Source: Plantibacter sp. ME-Dv--P-122b
Lineage (GTDB): Bacteria; Actinomycetota; Actinomycetes; Actinomycetales; Microbacteriaceae
Assembly (NCBI RefSeq): GCF_030209375.1
Contig: NZ_JARVSC010000002.1
Location: 62,001 to 126,000, forward strand
Direction of reading: 5' to 3'
Length of the DNA: 64,000 nt
Shown here: positions 37,405 through 48,712 of the stretch, one piece after another
Numbering within the stretch: position 1 is the stretch's first letter
How the letters are laid out: each line of letters begins with the position of its first letter
The notes under the pieces: model-generated
Databases searched by the model: none
Told to the model about the DNA's origin: nothing
What the model saw: only the letters and a program-made list of their open reading frames with translations
Program-made: the position numbers and the translations under genes

Positions 37405-37758
37405 ATGAGTGAAGCACCGTCGGTATTCAGCCGCATCGTGTCGGGGGAGATCCCGACGACCCTCCTCGCCGAGACCGATCGGGTGATCGCGTTCGCCGAC
37501 ATCGCACCGCAGGCTCCCGTACACCTCCTCGTCGTCCCGAAGACCGCCGAGTACCGCGACGTCGTGGAATTGGCCGCTGGCGATCCCTCCTTGCTCGCTG
37601 AGGTGGTCGAGGTGGCGTCGTCGCTCGCGAAGGAGCACACCGGTGGCGAGTTCCGACTCGTCTTCAACACCGGTGAGTCCGCCGGGCAGACGGTCTTCCA
37701 CGTGCACGCGCATGTCCTCGGCGGTTCCCTGCAGGAGGGCACCCTTGGCGGAGCCTGA
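37405..37758 (+). CDS. HIT-family nucleotide hydrolase
   Basis: 117-residue histidine triad protein with catalytic motif HVHAHVLGG near the C-terminus and FSRIVSGEIPTTLLAE at the N-terminus, typical of Hint-type purine nucleoside phosphoramidases. ATG 37405 fits the family start; a longer frame upstream overlaps rsmE. Its last 14 bases overlap the phoH coding region, so the two are coupled. Confidence 0.92.
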   Translation: MSEAPSVFSRIVSGEIPTTLLAETDRVIAFADIAPQAPVHLLVVPKTAEYRDVVELAAGDPSLLAEVVEVASSLAKEHTGGEFRLVFNTGESAGQTVFHVHAHVLGGSLQEGTLGGA

Positions 37759-38848
37759 GTCCACGAACCCAGACCGCCCCGCCGCCGCGCGGCCGGATGA
37801 GCTCGAGCACGTCCTCCTGGTGGACGGGCTCGCGATGGTCCGTCTCCTCGGCCCACAGGACCGCCTCCTGACGACCGTCGAGCGCGAACACCCCGGCGTC
37901 TCGGTGCACGTGCGCGGCAATGAGATCACCATCACCGGCCCGGCGCCGCAGGCCGACGCCGCCAGACGACTCGTAGAGGAACTCATCACCATGGTCCGAG
38001 AAGGACACGACCCGGGGCCGGCGGAGGTCAGCACCTCCGCCCGCATGCTCGGACAGGACGGCTCGGCCTCCCCGTCGGAGGTGCTCGGGCAGGTCATCCT
38101 CACCTCGCGTGGCAAGACGATCAAGGCGAAGACCGTCGGACAACGGGCGTACGTCGACGCGATCGACGAGAACACGATCGTGTTCGGCATCGGTCCGGCC
38201 GGTACCGGCAAGACGTACCTCGCGATGGCGAAGGCGGTGCAGGCCCTGCAGCGCAAGGAGGTCAACCGGATCATCCTGACGCGCCCGGCCGTCGAGGCCG
38301 GCGAGCGACTCGGGTACCTCCCGGGCACGCTGACGGACAAGATCGACCCGTACCTCCGTCCGCTCTACGACGCGCTCAACGAGATGATGGACCCGGAGAT
38401 CGTCCCGAAGCTCCTCGCAGCCGGCACGATCGAGGTCGCACCGCTCGCCTACATGCGCGGCCGGACGCTCAACGACTCGTTCATCGTCCTCGACGAGGCA
38501 CAGAACACCACACCTGAGCAGATGAAGATGTTCCTGACCCGGCTCGGGTTCGGATCCAAGATCGTCGTGACCGGCGACGTCACACAGATCGACCTGCCGA
38601 CCGGTGCGTCCGGGCTCCGACTCGTGACCCGTGTCCTGAAGGACATGGACGACATCCACTTCGCCCAGCTCACGAGCGACGACGTCGTCCGACACACCCT
38701 CGTCGGACGGATCGTCGACGCCTACGGCGAGTACGACGCCGTCCGTCAAGCGCAGCGGTTCGAGCGCGAGCAGGCGGCCGAGTTCGCCAACCGTGCCGAG
38801 CGTCGGGGCGCAGCCAGAGACCACCAGCCGAAGCGAGGACGCTCATGA
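37745..38848 (+). CDS. phoH: PhoH-like ATPase
   Basis: 367 residues. A short KH-like N-terminal part (about 20-85, [14 protein letters not shown]) is followed by the PhoH P-loop domain with Walker A GPAGTGKT and Walker [10 protein letters not shown]. It belongs to the YbeZ/PhoH group that works with YbeY in rRNA processing and ribosome quality control, and ybeY is indeed the next gene. TTG 37745 is chosen because AGGAGGG lies six bases upstream and the protein then begins [12 protein letters not shown]. It overlaps the HIT gene by 14 bases and ybeY by four. Confidence 0.92.
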   Translation: MAEPESTNPDRPAAARPDELEHVLLVDGLAMVRLLGPQDRLLTTVEREHPGVSVHVRGNEITITGPAPQADAARRLVEELITMVREGHDPGPAEVSTSARMLGQDGSASPSEVLGQVILTSRGKTIKAKTVGQRAYVDAIDENTIVFGIGPAGTGKTYLAMAKAVQALQRKEVNRIILTRPAVEAGERLGYLPGTLTDKIDPYLRPLYDALNEMMDPEIVPKLLAAGTIEVAPLAYMRGRTLNDSFIVLDEAQNTTPEQMKMFLTRLGFGSKIVVTGDVTQIDLPTGASGLRLVTRVLKDMDDIHFAQLTSDDVVRHTLVGRIVDAYGEYDAVRQAQRFEREQAAEFANRAERRGAARDHQPKRGRS

Positions 38849-39312
38849 CCATCGAGATCAACAACGAGTCCGGCGTCGTCGTCGACGAATCGCGCATCCT
38901 CGCCCTGGCGTCGTTCGCGCTCGACGCGATGCACGTGAGCCCCGATGCTGAGCTCGCCATCGTCCTGGTCGACGAGGGCGCCATGGAGCAGCTGCACGTC
39001 CAGTGGATGGACGAGCCGGGACCGACCGACGTCCTGAGCTTCCCGATGGACGAGCTCCGTCCCGGCACCGAGGAGAACCCGACGCCGCCCGGGCTGCTCG
39101 GCGACATCGTGCTCTGCCCGCAGGTCGCCGAGACACAGGCCGCCGCCGCGAAGCACTCGACCATGGACGAGCTCCAGCTCCTCACCTGCCACGGTGTGCT
39201 CCACCTCCTCGGGTACGACCACGCGGAGCCCGACGAGGAGAAGGAGATGTTCGGCATCCAGCGGGACATCCTCCTCGCCTTCGCACTCCAGGAGAGACGA
39301 CGCACCAGCTGA
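38845..39312 (+). CDS. ybeY: Endoribonuclease YbeY
   Basis: 155-residue zinc metalloprotein. The metal site is [11 protein letters not shown] (three His), preceded by [10 protein letters not shown]. YbeY takes part in 16S rRNA 3' maturation and ribosome quality control. ATG 38845 overlaps the phoH stop (ATGA) and its own stop overlaps the next start (TGATG), so translation is tightly coupled along this chain. Confidence 0.95.
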   Translation: MTIEINNESGVVVDESRILALASFALDAMHVSPDAELAIVLVDEGAMEQLHVQWMDEPGPTDVLSFPMDELRPGTEENPTPPGLLGDIVLCPQVAETQAAAAKHSTMDELQLLTCHGVLHLLGYDHAEPDEEKEMFGIQRDILLAFALQERRRTS

Positions 39313-40616
39313 TGTCCCTCGTCGCCGTCTTCGTCATCGTCGCGTTCCTGCTCGTCGCGTTCGCGGGTCTGATGGCCGCAGCCGACGCCGCGATCGGCGT
39401 CCAGTCGAGTGCGGACATCCTCGACCTCGCCGAGGGCGCCCGCTCGGGATCCGCGCTCCGCGCCATCGCGGCCGATCCGGGTGCGCACGTCAATGCGATC
39501 AACTTCATCCGGATCCTGGCCGAGACCACGGCCGCCGTCCTGGTCACCCTCGCACTGGCCTCGTCGATCGACGAGCTGTGGCTCGTGCTCATCCTCGCAG
39601 TCGTCATCATGACGGGCACCTCCTTCGTGCTCGTCGGCGCAAGTCCCCGAGGCGTCGGCCGGACGCACGCGAGCGGAGTGCTGCGTTTCAGTGCCCCCGC
39701 CATCCGTGCCGCACGCGTGGTCCTCGGCCCGGTCGCCAACGTCCTCGTCTCCCTGGGCAACCGGGTGACGCCGGGGCTGCCCCGATCGGTCTCCTTCACC
39801 TCGGAGGAGCAACTGCTGAGCATGGTCGACGAGGCCGCCGCGCACTCGGTCCTCGAAGAGGACGACCGCGAGCTCATCCACTCGATCTTCGAGTTCAACG
39901 AGACGCTCGTCCGCGAGGTGATGATCCCGCGCACCGACCTCGTGAGTCTGCAGCGCGACCTCAGCGTCCGCGAGGCGCTCGAGGTGTTCCTGGAGACGGG
40001 GATCTCGCGAGCGCCCGTCAGCGACGGCGACATCGACGACCTCGTCGGCATCCTGTACCTGAAGGACCTGGTGCGCGCGATGTTCGGTGGCGACGGCGTC
40101 ACCGAGGTGGGATCGATCGAGCCGCTCCTGCGGCCGGCGAGCTTCGTACCCGAGTCCAAGAAGGCCGATTCGCTCCTGCAGCAGATGCAGAAGGAGTCCA
40201 ATCACATCGCGATGGTCGTCGACGAGTACGGCGGCATCTCCGGTCTCGTCACCCTCGAGGACCTCATCGAGGAACTCGTCGGCGACATCTCCGACGAGTA
40301 CGACACCGACACCCCCGAGATCACCGACCTGCACGACGGACGGTTCCGGGTCGACGCCCGTCTGCCAGTCGACGAGCTGGGGGAGCTGTTCGGCCTCGAA
40401 CTCGACGACGACGACGTCGACTCCGTCGGCGGGCTCCTCGCGAAGGCCCTCGGGCGGCTGCCCGTCGTCGGATCGACGGTGTCGACCAACGGCCTCGAAC
40501 TCACCGCCGAGCGCGTCGAGGGGCGGCGGGGACGCATCCTCACCGTCATCGCCCAGCGCGACGACCAGCTGCAGGACGCCCAGCAGGCGTCCACCGACCA
40601 CCGGGAGCACCCATGA
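39312..40616 (+). CDS. CNNM/CorC-type transporter with CBS domains
   Basis: 434 residues. A DUF21 membrane part (about 1-130, starting LVAVFVIVAFLLVAFAG) is followed by a CBS pair (about 195-330, VMIPRTDLVSLQRDL and IAMVVDEYGGISGLVT) and a C-terminal CorC_HlyC domain (about 345-425). Relatives take part in Mg2+ efflux or homeostasis; older annotation calls them haemolysins. ATG 39312 overlaps the ybeY stop. Gene order ybeY-CNNM-era is standard in Actinobacteria. Confidence 0.92.
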   Translation: MSLVAVFVIVAFLLVAFAGLMAAADAAIGVQSSADILDLAEGARSGSALRAIAADPGAHVNAINFIRILAETTAAVLVTLALASSIDELWLVLILAVVIMTGTSFVLVGASPRGVGRTHASGVLRFSAPAIRAARVVLGPVANVLVSLGNRVTPGLPRSVSFTSEEQLLSMVDEAAAHSVLEEDDRELIHSIFEFNETLVREVMIPRTDLVSLQRDLSVREALEVFLETGISRAPVSDGDIDDLVGILYLKDLVRAMFGGDGVTEVGSIEPLLRPASFVPESKKADSLLQQMQKESNHIAMVVDEYGGISGLVTLEDLIEELVGDISDEYDTDTPEITDLHDGRFRVDARLPVDELGELFGLELDDDDVDSVGGLLAKALGRLPVVGSTVSTNGLELTAERVEGRRGRILTVIAQRDDQLQDAQQASTDHREHP

Positions 40617-41521
40617 ACGACACCACCCCTCCGTCCGACTTCCGAGCGGGGTTCGTGTCCTTCGTCGGGCGTCCGAACGTCGGCAAATCCACGCTGACCA
40701 ACGCCCTCGTCGGCGAGAAGGTCGCGATCACGAGCTCGAAGCCGCAGACCACGCGTCGCGCGATCCGCGGGGTCGTGCACCGCGACCACGGCCAGCTCAT
40801 CGTCGTCGACACCCCCGGCATCCACCGCCCGCGCACCCTGCTCGGCCAGCGGCTCAACGACCTCGTGCAGTCCACTCTCTCGGACGTCGACGTCATCGGG
40901 TTCTGCATCCCCGCCAACGAGAAGCTCGGCCCCGGCGACCGCTTCATCAACGAGTCGCTCGACGGCTTCCCGCGCGCCAAGAAGGTGGCGATCGTCACGA
41001 AGACCGACACCGCCAGCCGGACGACGATCGCCGAGCAGCTGCTCGCGATCTCGGAGCTCCGAGACTGGGACGCCGTCATCCCGCTGTCCGCGGTGACCGA
41101 CGACCAGCTCGACATCCTCGTCACCGAGGTCACGAAGCTCATGCCGCTGTCGGAACGCCTCTACCCGACCGAGGCCACCACCGATGAGACGGTCATCGAC
41201 CGCGTGTCCGAGCTCATCCGTGAAGCCGCGCTCGAGGGCGTCCAGGACGAGCTTCCCCACTCGCTCGCGGTGACCATCGACGACATGATCCCGCGCGAGG
41301 GGACCGACCTGCTCGACATCTACGCGAACGTGTTCGTGGAGCGCGACAGCCAGAAGGCGATCATCATCGGGAAGGGCGGCTCCAGGCTCCGCGACGTCGG
41401 GGCCCGGGCCCGCGCGGGGATCGAGCCGCTCGTCGGGTCGCGGGTCTTCCTCTCCATCCGCGTCAAGGTCGCGAAGGACTGGCAGCGCGACCCGAAACTG
41501 CTCGGTCGCCTGGGATTCTGA
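40613..41521 (+). CDS. era: GTPase Era
   Basis: 302 residues. GTPase domain: G1 GRPNVGKST, G2 region TTRRAIRG, G3 DTPG, and G4 read as TKTD instead of NKxD, a common actinobacterial variant. The C-terminal KH domain has KAIIIGKGGSRLRDVG. Era binds the 3' end of 16S rRNA during 30S assembly. ATG 40613 overlaps the stop of the CNNM gene by four bases. Last gene of the hrcA chain; the 176 bases downstream hold no gene. Confidence 0.95.
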   Translation: MNDTTPPSDFRAGFVSFVGRPNVGKSTLTNALVGEKVAITSSKPQTTRRAIRGVVHRDHGQLIVVDTPGIHRPRTLLGQRLNDLVQSTLSDVDVIGFCIPANEKLGPGDRFINESLDGFPRAKKVAIVTKTDTASRTTIAEQLLAISELRDWDAVIPLSAVTDDQLDILVTEVTKLMPLSERLYPTEATTDETVIDRVSELIREAALEGVQDELPHSLAVTIDDMIPREGTDLLDIYANVFVERDSQKAIIIGKGGSRLRDVGARARAGIEPLVGSRVFLSIRVKVAKDWQRDPKLLGRLGF

Positions 41522-41697
41522 CCCGGATCCGGTCGACCGTCGGCGCTGCGGGCCCGTGCGGATCCGTGCGGGTGGTCTCCGTTACCTGAACGTGACTTGC
41601 GTGTCTGCTTTGGGCCCGCTGTGGAACCCGTCATCTGGCCGACAGGCTCGCGAGCGCGCGGACATACTGGTCCTCGGGGTCGCGAGAAGGAGTCCGA

Positions 41698-42969
41698 GTG
41701 TTCGACTGGTTGCTGGCCATCAGGCTGGATCGTCCGGAGCTCCTCGTCTGGGTCGCTGGTGCCGCCGTCGTCCTGGCGATCATCCTGTTGACCGGGCGCC
41801 GAACGGTCCGCGGCTGGCTGACGATGCTCCTCGTGGCGAGCGGAGGGGCGCTCCTCGCCTATGTCACGGCATGGTTGCTCGGTGACGTGTTCGACGTCTT
41901 CGGGATCGAACTGACGCCGGTCACCCGTGCGTGGGCGGCGGTCGGGTTCGCCGGTGCCGCCCTGGCGATCGCGGCGATCGTGCGGACCCGGGCGTGGCGG
42001 GTCGTCGTGGCGAGCCTCGCCATCCCCGCCTTCCTGCTCATCGGGGCGATCGGCGTGAACCAGGACTTCGGTGAGTTCGCGACGGTGCGGGCGGCGCTGG
42101 GGATCAGCCCGTACCAGTCGTTCTCCGCCCTGTCGGCCGCACGGGGGACCACAGCGTCGTGGCAGCGACCCGCCGACCTGCCGAGCGGCGGGCGGGTCGA
42201 ACACGTGGACATCCCGGCGACGACCTCCGGGTTCGCCCACCGGGACGCGCTCGTCTACCTGCCACCGGCCGCCCTGACCGCCCACCCGCCGGCCCTGCCG
42301 GTCATCGAGGCGTTCAGCGGTCAGCCGGGCGAGCCTGCCGACCTGTTCGCGTCGGCTGGGATCGCGGGGATCCTCGACCGCTTCGCCGCCTCGCATGCGG
42401 GTCTCGCTCCCATCGTGGTCGTGCCCGATCAGCTCGGCGCTCCGGACCGCAACCCGATGTGCGTCGACGGGCCGCTCGGCAACTCGGCGACGTACCTCAC
42501 GGTCGACGTCCCCGCGTGGATCTCGGCGCACCTCCCGGTGTCCGCATCGCGGACGGACTGGTTCATCGCCGGGTTCTCGCAGGGAGGGACCTGTTCCATC
42601 CAGCTCGGCGCCGCGCATCCCGAACGCTACGGCGGCATCCTCGACATCTCGGGGGAGGTCGTCCCGTCCATCGGACCGACGACGATCGCACAGGGCTTCG
42701 GCGGGTCGGCGACGGCGTATGAGGCAGCGGCCCCCTCCGCGATCCTCGCCGCACACACCCCGTACGCGGACACCGTCGGCGTCTTCGGCTACGGCAGTGA
42801 CGACAGCCGCTACGGTCCAGGCGTCCGGCGGATCGCCGCGATGGCCTCGGCCGCCGGCATGCGGACGACGACCTTCGTCTCCGACGGGACGGCGCACGAC
42901 TGGCACACCGTCCACACGGTGTTCGAGCGAGCGCTCCCCGTGATCGCCGCACGATTCGGGCTCGCCTGA
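41698..42969 (+). CDS. Membrane-anchored alpha/beta-hydrolase (esterase D/antigen 85-like)
   Basis: 423 residues. Four N-terminal hydrophobic segments (about 18-32, 40-62, 80-96, 102-120) precede an extracytoplasmic alpha/beta-hydrolase domain. The nucleophile elbow is GFSQGG with Ser294, and the His lies in GTAHDWHT near the C-terminus. GTG 41698 has GAAGGAG upstream. Its stop overlaps the start of the DUF2156 protein (TGATG), so the two are co-translated. Hydrolases paired with aminoacyl-phosphatidylglycerol synthases are known in other Gram-positives and can remove the amino acid from the lipid; that role is inferred here from the pairing. Confidence 0.82.
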   Translation: MFDWLLAIRLDRPELLVWVAGAAVVLAIILLTGRRTVRGWLTMLLVASGGALLAYVTAWLLGDVFDVFGIELTPVTRAWAAVGFAGAALAIAAIVRTRAWRVVVASLAIPAFLLIGAIGVNQDFGEFATVRAALGISPYQSFSALSAARGTTASWQRPADLPSGGRVEHVDIPATTSGFAHRDALVYLPPAALTAHPPALPVIEAFSGQPGEPADLFASAGIAGILDRFAASHAGLAPIVVVPDQLGAPDRNPMCVDGPLGNSATYLTVDVPAWISAHLPVSASRTDWFIAGFSQGGTCSIQLGAAHPERYGGILDISGEVVPSIGPTTIAQGFGGSATAYEAAAPSAILAAHTPYADTVGVFGYGSDDSRYGPGVRRIAAMASAAGMRTTTFVSDGTAHDWHTVHTVFERALPVIAARFGLA

Positions 42970-45494
42970 TGCGCGCGGGAAGGGCGACGCCGTTCGGTCG
43001 ACTCGTGACCGGCGTGATCCGGTCGGTGCCGATGAGCATCGGGATCACGGCGCTGGTGCTCGTGGTCAGTGGGTTCGTGTGGCGTACGCCGCCGGTGGCG
43101 ACGCCGGCCTGGCGGTCGGCGATCCGTGAGGCGGCCGGCGTGGGGTATCAGCAGGTCGTGGTCGACGGACACTGGTGGGCGCTCCTGACCGGTGCGCTGG
43201 GAACCGACGGTGTGCTCGGGCTCCTCGCCTTCCTGGTGATCGGCGTCCCTGCCCTGGTGCTCGCCGAGCGACGGTTCGGAGCCGTCAAGACGCTCCTGGC
43301 GGTACTGGTGACCGCGGTCGCCGGGAACGCGCTCGCCATCGGGCTCCAACTCCTCGGCACGCTCGGCGGCGAGTTCTGGAGCGGCGAGGTCGCCCGCATC
43401 GTGGCGTTCGACCCCGTGGCCGGTGCACTCGGCGCCCTCGCCGCATCGAGTGCGTTCCACGGGCCGCTCTGGCGTCGGCGGATCCGCGCGTTCGTCGTCG
43501 TCGGTGCGCTGATCGTGCTGCTGTACTCGGGACTCCCGCAGGATCTCGCACGACTGTTCGCAGCGCTGGTCGGTGTCCTGCTCGGGATCCTGCTTGCCGG
43601 GGCTGCCCCGTCGGTGCGACGCGTGCGGAGCTCACACCACGAGACCCGGGTGCTCCTGGCGTCCGTCGTCGCGATGATGGGCATCGGACCGCTCATCACC
43701 TTCCTGTCCGGCCGGCACCTCGGTCCGCTCGCGCCGCTCGTGCTCCTGCTCGAACAGAACATCCCGGACGCCGGACGGGTCATCGGGCAATGCCGCTCCG
43801 TCGGCGTGTCAGCACAGTGTCTGCGCGACCTCACGCTGGTGCGCGTCGACGGCTTCGGAGCGGTGCTCCTGTCGGTGGTCCCCATGATCGCGCTGCTCTT
43901 CGCGGCGTGGGGCCTGCTCCGCGGCAGACGCTTCGCGGTCTGGTTCGCGACGGCGATCATGGTGTCCTTCGCCGTCCTGAGCGCGCTGTCGCTCGGGGCT
44001 GGGGTGCGGCTCCACCCGACGGGACACTCCTCGTCGTTGCTCGGGACGGGGCACGGCGCGCAGCAGCGGTCCGTCGAGATCGCGATCGCGCTGTGGGCGG
44101 CGATCCTGCTCCCGCTCGTCGTGGCGGCACTCCTGGTCGTGCTCCGTCGTGGGTTCCCCGTGCGGGCCACGCGGCGCAGTGCCTGGGGGTACCTCGCCCT
44201 GGTGGGCGCGTCGTGGGTCGTGCTCGCCGTGCTCTTCGTGGTCGTCGCCGTGCTCCAACCCGGCGGATTCTCGCCGAGGCCCGACATCTGGGAGGTCCTC
44301 CGTGCTGCGCCGGAGCGGTTCGTCCCCGCCGCGTACCTGCGGAACGTCCTCCCGGGCTTCGTACCGATCGCCCCGCTCACCGGTGTGGTGTTCCACGCCG
44401 TCGGGCCCGTCTGGTGGAGCATCATCCTGCTCGGCGCGGTCTGGCCGCTGAGCCGGGTCGCGAACGCCATCGCGCCGGCCGACGAGCGCCGCCTGCGCGA
44501 GCTCCTGGCCGAGGGCAGCGACTCCATCGGGCACATGGCCACCTGGCCCGGCAACCTCACCTGGTTCGACCCACAGCGCAGCGCGGGCATCGCCTACCGG
44601 ATCGTGGCCGGGGTCGCAGTCACGACGGGCGGCTTCTTCGGCAGGGACCGTCACGAGCAGGGGGTCCTCGAGCGGTTCATCGAGCACTGCGAGGACTCGG
44701 GCCTGACGGTGGCGTTGTACAGCGTGGACGAGGAGACCGCAGGAACCCTCCACCGGATCGGTTGGCGCACCATCCAGGTCGCCGAGGAGACGGTCCTGCA
44801 TCCGCAGGGCTGGAGTATGGTCGGCAAGCGCTGGCAGGACATCAGATCCTCCGTCAACCGGGCCGACCGTGCGGGGATCACCGCCGTCTGGTCCACCTAC
44901 GGGGCGCTGGGCGTCGGACTCGCGGCGCAGATCGCCGAGATCTCCGAGGAGTGGGTCGCTGAACGGAAGCTGCCCGAGATGGGGTTCACCCTCGGCGGGA
45001 TCGACGAACTCGTCGACGAGGAGGTCCGGCTCCTGCTCGCGGTCGACGAGCAAGGACGGCTGCACGGCGTCACGAGCTGGCTTCCGGTGCGGCGCGATGG
45101 TGAGGTCGTGGGTTGGACCCTCGACTTCATGCGACGTCGGACGGACGGAATGAACGGCGTCATGGAGTTCCTCATCGCCGAGGCAGCCGCTCGGTTCAAG
45201 GAGGACGACATCGAGGAGATGAGCCTCTCCGGGGCTCCGCTCGCGCGCTCGAAGAACGCCGAGCAGCCGGAGACGGCCGGGATCGACCGGGTCCTGACCT
45301 ACCTCGGGAACGTGCTCGAACCCGTCTACGGGTTCCGCTCGCTCCTCGCCTTCAAGGGGAAGTTCCAGCCGGAGGAGCGTCCGCTCGTCCTCGGCTACGC
45401 GGACCCCCTGACGCTGCCGGCGATCGGCATCGCGGTCGGGCGCGCATACCTCCCCGACGTGTCCGTGCGGGACCTCGCCTCGCTGGTCACCTGA
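42969..45494 (+). CDS. DUF2156 (aminoacyl-phosphatidylglycerol synthase-like) protein with rhomboid-like N-terminus
   Basis: 841 residues. Region 60-215 looks like a rhomboid fold: GHWWALLTGALG, LAERRFGAVKTLL and a TM4-like DPVAGALGALAA. The position expected to hold the catalytic Ser in GxSG is Ala151, so protease activity is unlikely. More membrane helices run to about residue 500. A cytosolic C-terminal DUF2156 domain (about 505-830) follows, with GRDRHEQGVLERFIEHC, RSSVNRADRAGI and EEMSLSGAPLA. This domain in MprF/LysX-type enzymes moves an amino acid from tRNA to phosphatidylglycerol. No tRNA-synthetase domain is fused. The likely role is envelope charge modification, with the upstream esterase as partner. 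Confidence 0.82.
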   Translation: MRAGRATPFGRLVTGVIRSVPMSIGITALVLVVSGFVWRTPPVATPAWRSAIREAAGVGYQQVVVDGHWWALLTGALGTDGVLGLLAFLVIGVPALVLAERRFGAVKTLLAVLVTAVAGNALAIGLQLLGTLGGEFWSGEVARIVAFDPVAGALGALAASSAFHGPLWRRRIRAFVVVGALIVLLYSGLPQDLARLFAALVGVLLGILLAGAAPSVRRVRSSHHETRVLLASVVAMMGIGPLITFLSGRHLGPLAPLVLLLEQNIPDAGRVIGQCRSVGVSAQCLRDLTLVRVDGFGAVLLSVVPMIALLFAAWGLLRGRRFAVWFATAIMVSFAVLSALSLGAGVRLHPTGHSSSLLGTGHGAQQRSVEIAIALWAAILLPLVVAALLVVLRRGFPVRATRRSAWGYLALVGASWVVLAVLFVVVAVLQPGGFSPRPDIWEVLRAAPERFVPAAYLRNVLPGFVPIAPLTGVVFHAVGPVWWSIILLGAVWPLSRVANAIAPADERRLRELLAEGSDSIGHMATWPGNLTWFDPQRSAGIAYRIVAGVAVTTGGFFGRDRHEQGVLERFIEHCEDSGLTVALYSVDEETAGTLHRIGWRTIQVAEETVLHPQGWSMVGKRWQDIRSSVNRADRAGITAVWSTYGALGVGLAAQIAEISEEWVAERKLPEMGFTLGGIDELVDEEVRLLLAVDEQGRLHGVTSWLPVRRDGEVVGWTLDFMRRRTDGMNGVMEFLIAEAAARFKEDDIEEMSLSGAPLARSKNAEQPETAGIDRVLTYLGNVLEPVYGFRSLLAFKGKFQPEERPLVLGYADPLTLPAIGIAVGRAYLPDVSVRDLASLVT

Positions 45495-45514
45495 TCGGCC
45501 GTGCGGGGGAGTGC

Positions 45515-47401
<1,887 letters not shown>

Positions 47402-47409
47402 CGATCCCA

Positions 47410-47445
47410 CTGCGCCGGGTCGGCCTTCGGGTCGGCCCGGCGCAG
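47410..47445 (+). terminator. leuA terminator
   Basis: CTGCGCCGGG (47410-47419) pairs with CCCGGCGCAG (47436-47445), and the stem continues with G-T pairs to a TTCG tetraloop, for about 16 bp. Confidence 0.88.
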
Positions 47446-47459
47446 CGCTGTCCTCCGGC

Positions 47460-47478
47460 GTACACCCGGAGGATGATC
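47460..47478 (-). promoter_or_regulatory. Candidate response-regulator site upstream of the histidine kinase
   Basis: On the minus strand this reads GATCATCCTCCGGGTGTAC, matching 17 of 19 bases of the site at 49433. It is centred about 59 bases before the presumed transcription start at 47528. It also overlaps TCCTCCGG-N7-CCGGAGGA (47451-47473), a perfect 8-bp inverted repeat. Confidence 0.55.
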
Positions 47479-47515
47479 TTTCTGCGCGAGGACGGGGTGA
47501 CCGGCCGCCGGGTCG

Positions 47516-47521
47516 TACGGT
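47516..47521 (+). promoter_or_regulatory. -10 box of the histidine kinase gene (leaderless)
   Basis: TACGGT, six bases, then ATG. Confidence 0.5.
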
Positions 47522-47527
47522 TGGGGG

Positions 47528-48712
47528 ATGTTCCGCATGCTCCGGCCCGGCCAGCTGGCCCTCGACATCGCGCTGCCGTCGGTGCTGTTCATCCTCACCG
47601 CCGCTGCGTACACGACGCGCCCAGCCGGGTACACCATCGTCCTGCTCGGCATGTGCGGTGCGCTGGCGTTCCGCAGGCTCGCCCCGGCGATCGCGCTGTC
47701 CGTGGCCTGGGCCGCGGCGTTGCTGCAGCTCATCCTCTTGCTCGCGCCTGATCCCGCGAACTTCGCGATCCCGGTCGTGCTCTACGCCGCAGCGAGTTAC
47801 GGCGGCCGGGTGGTCAGATGGGTCTCCTTCGCCTCCGCGTTCGTCGGTGCCGCGCTCATCGCGTTCTACGTGATCGTCGTCCCGGGTTGGACCGCGGGCA
47901 TCGGTGCGGAGATCAGCACCTTCGGCCTGGCGAACGACATGACACCGGTCGCGCAGGTGACGGTCGGGCTGTTCATGTTCCTCGCGTTCGCCGCCTTCTT
48001 CGGCCTCGCTTGGACCGCAGGTGTCCTCATGCGCACCTGGCGGCTCGCCCGCGAGAGCCGACAGGCGCAGCTCCTGGCCGAGCGCGACGTCGCGGTCGAG
48101 CAGGAGCGCAACCGGATCGCGCGCGACATGCACGACGTGGTCGCGCACTCCCTCGCCGTCGTCATCGCCCAGGCCGACGGTGCTCGATATGCGCTGGCCG
48201 CCGACCCGGACTCGGCCGACCAGGCGTTGCGAACCATCTCGAGTATCTCCCGAGAGGCCCTCGCCGACGTCCGGGTGTTGCTCGCGCAGCTACGGTTCCA
48301 ACAGACCGAGGGCCCGCAGCCGGTCATGGCCGACCTCGACCGGCTCTACGAGCAGTTGCGAGGAGCCGGGCTGGACGTGGTGGTCCAGCGTCACGGCCAG
48401 GAACGTCCGGTGGCGACCGGTTCGCAGCTCGCCGTGTACCGGATCATCCAGGAAGCGCTCACGAACGCGCTCCGACACGGTGATCATCGTGGACCGATCG
48501 ACGTCCATCTCGACTGGACCGGACCCGAGCTGCAGCTCTGGGTCGTCAACCGGGCGAAGGTCGAACCGCCGAAGGCCGGCACGGGACACGGGCTCGCCGG
48601 GATGAACGAGCGCGCTACGCTGGCAGGCGGCAGGTTCGGGACGACCCTGGTCGACGGTCTCTTCACCGTCTACGCATCGATCCCGTACGCGACGGTGGGA
48701 GTGACGAGATGA
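47528..48712 (+). CDS. Two-component sensor histidine kinase (NarL/LuxR-partner type)
   Basis: 394 residues. Five or so N-terminal membrane helices (about 10-165) with little outside sequence are followed by a HisKA_3 dimerisation domain with phospho-acceptor His202 in RDMHDVVAHSL, then an HATPase domain ending near TGHGLAGMNERATLAGG. Such intramembrane-sensing kinases often detect membrane-active compounds. ATG 47528 has a -10 box six bases upstream. It overlaps the response regulator gene by four bases (ATGA). Confidence 0.92.
   Translation: MFRMLRPGQLALDIALPSVLFILTAAAYTTRPAGYTIVLLGMCGALAFRRLAPAIALSVAWAAALLQLILLLAPDPANFAIPVVLYAAASYGGRVVRWVSFASAFVGAALIAFYVIVVPGWTAGIGAEISTFGLANDMTPVAQVTVGLFMFLAFAAFFGLAWTAGVLMRTWRLARESRQAQLLAERDVAVEQERNRIARDMHDVVAHSLAVVIAQADGARYALAADPDSADQALRTISSISREALADVRVLLAQLRFQQTEGPQPVMADLDRLYEQLRGAGLDVVVQRHGQERPVATGSQLAVYRIIQEALTNALRHGDHRGPIDVHLDWTGPELQLWVVNRAKVEPPKAGTGHGLAGMNERATLAGGRFGTTLVDGLFTVYASIPYATVGVTR

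Noticed and set aside
41522-41697. A gene in the 176-base gap between era and the esterase
   Set aside because: Short frames there run on into the esterase coding region in other frames and have shadow composition; no promoter or structure was convincing.
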